From: CAYFLR01 sp964343805
GTDB lineage: Bacteria > Bdellovibrionota_B > Oligoflexia > CAYFLR01
Direction of reading: 5' to 3'
Length of the DNA stretch: 27,669 nucleotides
Assembly (NCBI GenBank): GCA_964343805.1
Contig: CAYFLR010000074.1
Coordinates: 1-27,669 of the forward strand
Position numbers and translations under genes: made by a program. Positions 23,519 through 27,669 of this stretch are shown in pieces; the first letter of the stretch is position 1; each line of letters begins with the position of its first letter. The notes beneath the pieces are model-generated. The model made no database searches. It was not told the origin of the DNA and was given only the letters and a program-made list of their open reading frames with translations.

Positions 23519-23890
23519 ATGACGATGCAAGTACTAATAATTGACAGTGATTTCAGCGTTTCGGAAGACACCCGTAACCTCCTGCTACAGTCGAATGTTG
23601 AATTAACTCACGTAATCAGTTCCAAAAAAGGAATAGAGCTACTTAATAAAACTCATTATAATTTTCTCCTTCTTAGCTACGGTTCTCCAGATATTGACGG
23701 GTTCGAATTAGCCAAAGAGGTTCGGCAGATGGAGAGCTATAAGGAAACGCCCATTGCGATGTTGTCAGAGGAGTGCAGCAGAACACTAGCCACTGCAGGA
23801 AGAAGACTGGGTATTAAAGCATGGCTGACTAAACCAGTGCAGCAGGTGGTTTTTATTATGACCATCAAAAAGATGTTAAAAATAGGATAA
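23519..23890 (+). CDS. Receiver-like protein lacking the phospho-accepting Asp
   Basis: 123 aa CheY-like receiver fold: VLIIDSD at the start (Asp9, Asp11), the LPDIDGFELAKEV-type helix 3 region, MLSEE in place of the Thr switch (Ser83) and the conserved LTKPV lysine (Lys105). The position that should be the phosphorylated Asp is Ser53 (NFLLLSYGSPDIDG), so it cannot be a normal phosphoacceptor. It is thus a pseudo-receiver, probably acting by constitutive or protein-protein contacts. A good AAAGG site with 7-base spacing precedes the ATG, and 41 bases separate it from the STAS protein downstream, so they may form a small signalling pair. Two ATGs are in phase at 23519 and 23525. Confidence 0.85.
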   Translation: MTMQVLIIDSDFSVSEDTRNLLLQSNVELTHVISSKKGIELLNKTHYNFLLLSYGSPDIDGFELAKEVRQMESYKETPIAMLSEECSRTLATAGRRLGIKAWLTKPVQQVVFIMTIKKMLKIG

Positions 23891-23931
23891 AACATAGAGT
23901 CGCAGGGAATAACAGCAGGGTAAAACAAACT

Positions 23932-24396
23932 ATGTCAAGACTATTAATTAATAAACAAGAAGATGGAACTTATCAATTTTCAGGTATTATTGATGAGTCA
24001 TCGGACTTTTCTTTGATTGACCCAACATCTGACCCGCTCATAATTGATTTTGAAAATCTCTCGCGTATTAACTCTTACGGCATTAGAAAGTGGATTGCCA
24101 TGTTGAATGCCCACCATGGAAAAAAGATTATTTACCGTAATTGCCCTGTGGTGGTGGTGGATCAACTCAACCTGATACCCATGTTAAAATCTGGAGTCAC
24201 CATAGAATCTTTTTATCTGCCCTTTATCTGCCCCAACTGTGAAGACGAAATCGAACATAAATTAACCGAAAAGGAAGCAAAGGACCCTCAGATCAGCGAA
24301 AAAATTGATAGCCTCCATGAGTGTCCCAATTGCAAAGTCAACCTTGAATTCTCAGATGAATTAGACGAATACTTTAGTATGCTGGAAGATTCGTAA
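23932..24396 (+). CDS. STAS-like domain protein with C-terminal zinc ribbon
   Basis: 154 aa. The N-terminal part has STAS-like segments (PLIIDFENLSRINSYGIRKWIAML around 35-58), similar to anti-sigma factor antagonists, in which the residue after the helix start is often a phosphorylated Ser; here the sequence is RINSYG (Ser48), a candidate site. The C-terminal 55 residues contain two CPNC pairs, Cys100/103 (CPNCEDE) and Cys131/134 (CPNCKVN), which form a zinc-ribbon-like site. It follows the pseudo-receiver by 41 bases. Its last 23 bases overlap the convergent purC gene. Role in partner switching is inference. Confidence 0.7.
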   Translation: MSRLLINKQEDGTYQFSGIIDESSDFSLIDPTSDPLIIDFENLSRINSYGIRKWIAMLNAHHGKKIIYRNCPVVVVDQLNLIPMLKSGVTIESFYLPFICPNCEDEIEHKLTEKEAKDPQISEKIDSLHECPNCKVNLEFSDELDEYFSMLEDS

Positions 24397-25351
24397 GATC
24401 TGTATTCAAAGCCTCATGAACCTCTTTTTCAATTTCAAGACTCGCTTCAGACTCAAACTTTTCGCCGGTAATCATATGATAAGCTTCACTGTACTTCTCA
24501 GTAAGTAAGCAACGTTCTTCATCAGGAATTGTAGGTGCAACCCCATCTCCACTGTAGTTATTCTTTTTTAACCAGCGCCTAATGTTTTCTTTATCAAGCA
24601 TTTCTGGATCCTCACCCTTTTCCCATCTAGCTTGATAGGTATCGTGAATCCAATAACGGGAGGAATCAAGGGTATGGATTTCATCTACAACCACCACTTG
24701 TCCCGTCTTATCTATACCAAATTCATACTTGGTATCTACCAAGATAAGATTACGACTTTCTAAATAACGTGTGGCGTGACAGAATAACTTAAGAGCCATC
24801 TCTTCCACTTGCTCATAATGCTCTTTGGACATGAGTCCTTTTTCTAAGATCTCCTCTTTACTAATTTCTTCATCATGAAGACCCACATCTGCTTTAGTAG
24901 TAGGAGTAATCACTGGGCAGACCAGCTTTTCATTTTTTCGGAGACCCTCAGGAAATTTTATACCAGAAACGGTTTTGCCCTTTTGATAAATCCCCCAGGC
25001 AGACCCTGTAATATATCCTCTCACAATCACTTCTATAGGAAAAACTTCACACTTTTTACCCACCAGTACATTGGGGTGAGGAGTGGAAATTAGGTAGTTG
25101 GGGACTAAATCCTTGGTCTGCTTTAACCAAAAGGCATTCAGTTTATTTAAGAGTTCGCCTTTATAAGGGATAGTAGTTAGCACTCTATCAAATGCAGACA
25201 AACGATCTGATGTGACCATAACAGTATAATCATTATGATGAAAGTAGTCTCTCACTTTGCCATGATTAAGTTTGCATCCGTCTAGGCCGGCAGGCAAATG
25301 GTCTAAACCTTGAAAAGTATGGGCTAGACGCTCCTTAAGAGATGAATTCAT
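24374..25351 (-). CDS. purC: SAICAR synthase (phosphoribosylaminoimidazole-succinocarboxamide synthase)
   Basis: 325 aa enzyme of purine synthesis that joins aspartate to CAIR using ATP. The signature segments are present: GKVRDYF near the N-terminus, MVTSDRLSAFDRVL, the VRGYITGSAWGIYQKG loop, TPTTKADVGLHDEEI and LVDTKYEFGID...VVDEIHTLDSSRYW. The length is that of the long (ADE1-like) type rather than the roughly 240-aa form of E. coli. I start at ATG 25351 because AAAAGGAG lies 5 bases upstream; the longer frame from 25372 runs across that ribosome-binding site. Its 3' end overlaps the STAS gene by 23 bases (convergent). Confidence 0.96.
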   Translation of the reverse strand: MNSSLKERLAHTFQGLDHLPAGLDGCKLNHGKVRDYFHHNDYTVMVTSDRLSAFDRVLTTIPYKGELLNKLNAFWLKQTKDLVPNYLISTPHPNVLVGKKCEVFPIEVIVRGYITGSAWGIYQKGKTVSGIKFPEGLRKNEKLVCPVITPTTKADVGLHDEEISKEEILEKGLMSKEHYEQVEEMALKLFCHATRYLESRNLILVDTKYEFGIDKTGQVVVVDEIHTLDSSRYWIHDTYQARWEKGEDPEMLDKENIRRWLKKNNYSGDGVAPTIPDEERCLLTEKYSEAYHMITGEKFESEASLEIEKEVHEALNTDLTNLPAY

Positions 25352-25356
25352 ATAAG

Positions 25357-25364
25357 CTCCTTTT
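25357..25364 (-). promoter_or_regulatory. Shine-Dalgarno deciding the purC start
   Basis: Minus-strand AAAAGGAG is 5 bases before the ATG at 25351. It falls inside the alternative longer open frame, which rules that start out. Confidence 0.8.
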
Positions 25365-25516
25365 AAGCACATTTAAAATAAACTACGATGGAGCTTTAAC
25401 ACATTCGGTATAGGGATTCAATAGGGGTTTAGCCCACTGATTTGATTTGAAATCCGTAACAAAAGAGAGTATGTATGAGAAAAATAAGACAATTAACATC
25501 TATATAGGTGCAAACC

Positions 25517-26434
25517 ATGCAATTTGACTGGAATAAATTAAAAGTATTTTACTATGTCTACCAGACCAAAAGCCCCACCAAAACCGCTAAAATACTTCAT
25601 CTGACCCAATCTGGGATTAGCCAGCATATTAAAAACCTGGAAGAAGAACTGGATATCTCCCTCTTTACCCGTCATCATAAGACCCTCATTCCCACCCATG
25701 TGGCACATGAACTTTATCAGAGTACCTTTCATTTCTTCCAAAAACTAGAGAACTTCACCAAGATTCTGAAAGACACCAATGCTGAAGTGGAAGGTAAAAT
25801 CTTTATCGGGACTCCTAGCGGGTTTAGTATTAAAATACTATCTCATCTACTTACCTCCTTCAGTAAGAAGTATCCAAAAATCTCATTTTATGTAGATATA
25901 GGAGAACCCAGTCAAATTGAACCTCGATTGATCGATGGCTCCCTTGATTTTGCCTTCACCGACGATTATAAATGCGACAGCAAAATAAAGCTGACTCCAG
26001 TTTTTACTGAAGAAATCGTCGCTGCCGGGAATGTGGACCTCATAAAAAAACTAGGCAAATCCAAAGATATGTTCAATGCACTCACCGAAGAAAACTTTGT
26101 AGTCTACCGAAGAGATGCTCCCATTGTGAATAGTTGGTTCTCTTATCATTTTGGCAAAACTCCCGATAAGATCAATATTCATACTAAAGTGCTGGATATC
26201 CCAACCATCATCGAAATCATCAAAGAGAGCGAAACCCTGGCCATTCTTCCACTCTACCATTTACATGATCTGGTCAAAGAGAAGAAGTTGAACTATTTTA
26301 AAATGAAAAGAAAGATGACCAATACAATTCATATTGCTCATCGGAAAGATCACCACGAACCAAAGATTATTACTCTTTGTCGAAAGTTCTTTATTCAGGC
26401 GCTTAAAGATCTGGATCCTTGTAGTGCAAAATAG
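25517..26434 (+). CDS. LysR-family transcriptional regulator
   Basis: 305 aa. The N-terminal winged helix-turn-helix is typical: LKVFYYVYQTKSPTKTAKILHLTQSGISQHIKNLEEELDISLF, with the recognition helix at about 29-45 (of the protein beginning MQFDWNKL). The C-terminal part is a periplasmic-binding-protein-like effector domain (GKIFIGTPSG, DFAFTDDYKC, FVVYRRDAPIV). I start at ATG 25517, where AGGTG sits 6 bases upstream; the GTG at 25508 is the first in-frame codon but lacks a site. It is divergent from purC, which may or may not be its target. Effector unknown. Confidence 0.9.
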   Translation: MQFDWNKLKVFYYVYQTKSPTKTAKILHLTQSGISQHIKNLEEELDISLFTRHHKTLIPTHVAHELYQSTFHFFQKLENFTKILKDTNAEVEGKIFIGTPSGFSIKILSHLLTSFSKKYPKISFYVDIGEPSQIEPRLIDGSLDFAFTDDYKCDSKIKLTPVFTEEIVAAGNVDLIKKLGKSKDMFNALTEENFVVYRRDAPIVNSWFSYHFGKTPDKINIHTKVLDIPTIIEIIKESETLAILPLYHLHDLVKEKKLNYFKMKRKMTNTIHIAHRKDHHEPKIITLCRKFFIQALKDLDPCSAK

Positions 26435-26437
26435 AAG

Positions 26438-26455
26438 TTTGAGTGAGCACTCAAA
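26438..26455. terminator. Inverted repeat between convergent genes
   Basis: TTTGAGTGAGCACTCAAA contains perfect 8-bp arms around AG. It lies 3 bases after the LysR stop and 44 bases before the convergent transporter gene's stop. It could form a hairpin on either strand and act as a bidirectional terminator, but it has no T-run and a tiny loop, so it may instead be a binding site. Confidence 0.35.
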
Positions 26456-26499
26456 TTGGACCTGAAAGAGAGAACTCTGCTAATATTTTCAATCCCCTT

Positions 26500-27351
26500 T
26501 CATGGTTTGATTGATAACTTCAAATTACTGACCATAGCCCCACTGACAATGAGTATCAATGATCCTATATGGAACATGGTTAAAACTTGCTCTGTGCCCA
26601 TAACTAAAAACCCGGTGGAAAGCAAGGGGGTAAGATAAGAGAGCGTGCCAATAACTCTGGGGTCTCCCACTTTCATAGCTTTATCCCATGCATAAAATGA
26701 TAATCCCATTGGACCGATACCCAGCAAAATGGTGTAAATGATCTCCTGCTGAGAGAGTGAGGGGAAGTCTTCAGTTAACTGATGTAGGAAAAAAGAGATC
26801 ACAGCTGAAATAAGACAACCAAGACCGACTGTAGCACTAGAAAAAGGGGGAAGTTTTTTGGTGATTACAGAATAACAAGCCCAAATAAAAGCAGCCAAAA
26901 TAGCCAATAAAACACCTAACAATATACTTCCAATTGAATGAGTAGGATGAGTGTATAAGGGGATGAACAAAAGAGCTGTTCCCATAAATCCCATCAAAAC
27001 ACCCATTATATGGGTTTTTCCCAATTTGTGATTTTTTAAAATGATAGGGGTGAGAAGAACAATCAATAAGGGCCAAAGATAATTTAAGAGATTGGCAATA
27101 ACCGTCGGGATCAGACGGAAAGAAGAAAACAGGAAAAAATGATAACCAAAAATGCCACCGGTCACCACCAGGAGAGTTAATTTATGGAAGCACCATTTTT
27201 TATAAAATGGCAAACTTAGGGATCCACCAACGAATAGGGTCAAACTTAACAAAAGAAAGGGAGGAATCTTGTTTAATTTATGTCCTAGTAAAGCAAGGGT
27301 ACTCCACATAAGGAGGGCTGTGGAAGAATATAAAAAGGCGGCCTTGTTCAT
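26500..27351 (-). CDS. EamA/DMT-family transporter
   Basis: 283 aa with about ten hydrophobic helices in two EamA-like repeats: residues about 1-135 (MWSTLALLGHKL..., VIANLLNYLWPLLIVLLTPIIL) and 140-280 (IWACYSVITKKL, LSYLTPLLSTGFLVMG). This is typical of drug/metabolite exporters such as the RhtA/YdcZ-type DMT family. It lies 15 bases before the ankyrin gene that ends upstream, same strand. AAAGG lies 8 bases before the ATG. The substrate is not deducible. Confidence 0.9.
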   Translation of the reverse strand: MNKAAFLYSSTALLMWSTLALLGHKLNKIPPFLLLSLTLFVGGSLSLPFYKKWCFHKLTLLVVTGGIFGYHFFLFSSFRLIPTVIANLLNYLWPLLIVLLTPIILKNHKLGKTHIMGVLMGFMGTALLFIPLYTHPTHSIGSILLGVLLAILAAFIWACYSVITKKLPPFSSATVGLGCLISAVISFFLHQLTEDFPSLSQQEIIYTILLGIGPMGLSFYAWDKAMKVGDPRVIGTLSYLTPLLSTGFLVMGTEQVLTMFHIGSLILIVSGAMVSNLKLSIKP

Positions 27352-27365
27352 GGTGAGGACCTTTG

Positions 27366-27669
27366 CTAAGCCCCTGCTTCTTGTAGAATCGCAATAAGAT
27401 CTTTGTTATTATGTAATTCGGCATAATAGAGTGCTGTTCCCATATGCCCTTTTTGGTGGACGTCGGCTCCTCTTTCTAAAAGTAATATAACCACATCATT
27501 CCAACCACGGTCAGCAGCTAGGGCTAAAGGAGATCTATGTTCTACATCGATTTCATTTGCTTTTAAAAGAATGAGAGCCAATTTATGATCGGGGTAGCTA
27601 AAACCAAGAACAGTAGGTAGATAGTATTTGGATACTTTAGCCTTTTTTAATATCAAACTTTCCACCAAT
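27366..27669 (-). CDS. Ankyrin-repeat protein, 5' end outside the window
   Basis: The minus-strand frame runs to the window edge and has no convincing start, since the first M codon in the frame would be a TTG at the very end; the real gene is longer. The visible 100 residues contain ankyrin signatures: HRSPLALAADRGWNDVVILLLERGADV, then MGTALYYAELHNNKDLIAILQEAGA, about two and a half repeats. Ankyrin repeats bind partner proteins. It is the upstream neighbour of the EamA transporter on the same strand. Confidence 0.85.
   Translation of the reverse strand, partial: LVESLILKKAKVSKYYLPTVLGFSYPDHKLALILLKANEIDVEHRSPLALAADRGWNDVVILLLERGADVHQKGHMGTALYYAELHNNKDLIAILQEAGA

Noticed and set aside
25439..25454. 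GATTTGATTTGAAATC as a LysR T-N11-A operator
   Set aside because: The pattern is too loose in AT-rich DNA, and nothing else supports it.
1..27669. CRISPR arrays, insertion sequences, rRNA genes or an origin
   Set aside because: No regularly spaced repeat-spacer structure, transposase gene, rRNA-like sequence or DnaA-box cluster was seen in the window.

Overview
The window is a compact, AT-rich (about 40% GC by eye) bacterial chromosome segment with many short gene overlaps, mostly ATG starts (a few GTG/TTG), and many exported proteins. Two tandem ArsA-type ATPases, a HypX-type hydrogenase maturation factor, receiver and STAS signalling proteins, and many unfamiliar secreted or lipoprotein genes would fit a Bdellovibrionota/Oligoflexia-like or other deltaproteobacteria-like lineage. 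That assignment is inference from gene style; no rRNA or marker phylogeny is available here.

Left part (1-3347). An 8-bp-period GACCT tandem repeat (about 38-93) lies just past a minus-strand operon of two ArsA/Get3-like ATPases and a YgbA-like small protein. A divergent TPM-domain protein follows. Next is an intergenic region with two 45-bp palindrome-containing direct repeats and a separate hairpin-like sequence upstream of hypE.

Hydrogenase region (3348-13918, plus strand). hypE and hypX are followed, behind a good sigma70-like promoter, by a complete group 3b-type (HydBGDA, NAD(P)-linked, cytosolic) [NiFe] hydrogenase in the order beta, gamma, delta, alpha. A matching C-terminal maturation protease comes next, then a six-TM sensor histidine kinase, a single-domain response regulator and an NhaD/CitMHS-type ion transporter. 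HypE supplies the cyanide ligands, HypX is predicted to make the CO ligand from formyl-tetrahydrofolate when oxygen is present, and the protease trims the large subunit. hypA, hypB, hypC, hypD and hypF are not in the window and must lie elsewhere if the enzyme is functional.

Envelope and unknown region (13932-21574). Three overlapping secretory genes (small Cys-containing protein, signal-peptide plus 5-TM protein, QFDE-motif protein) meet convergently an unusual gene pair. That pair is a small HAD-like protein followed by a PI3K/HipA-like kinase with two WGR-like domains. I consider it the most interesting candidate for an undescribed system. A lipoprotein, a Cys-paired Sel1-like repeat protein and a tRNA-Thr(CGU) follow.

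Right part (22041-27669). This holds a secreted endonuclease/exonuclease/phosphatase-fold protein, a receiver-like protein lacking the phospho-accepting Asp, a STAS protein with a zinc ribbon, purC, a LysR regulator, an EamA/DMT transporter and an ankyrin-repeat gene cut by the window edge.
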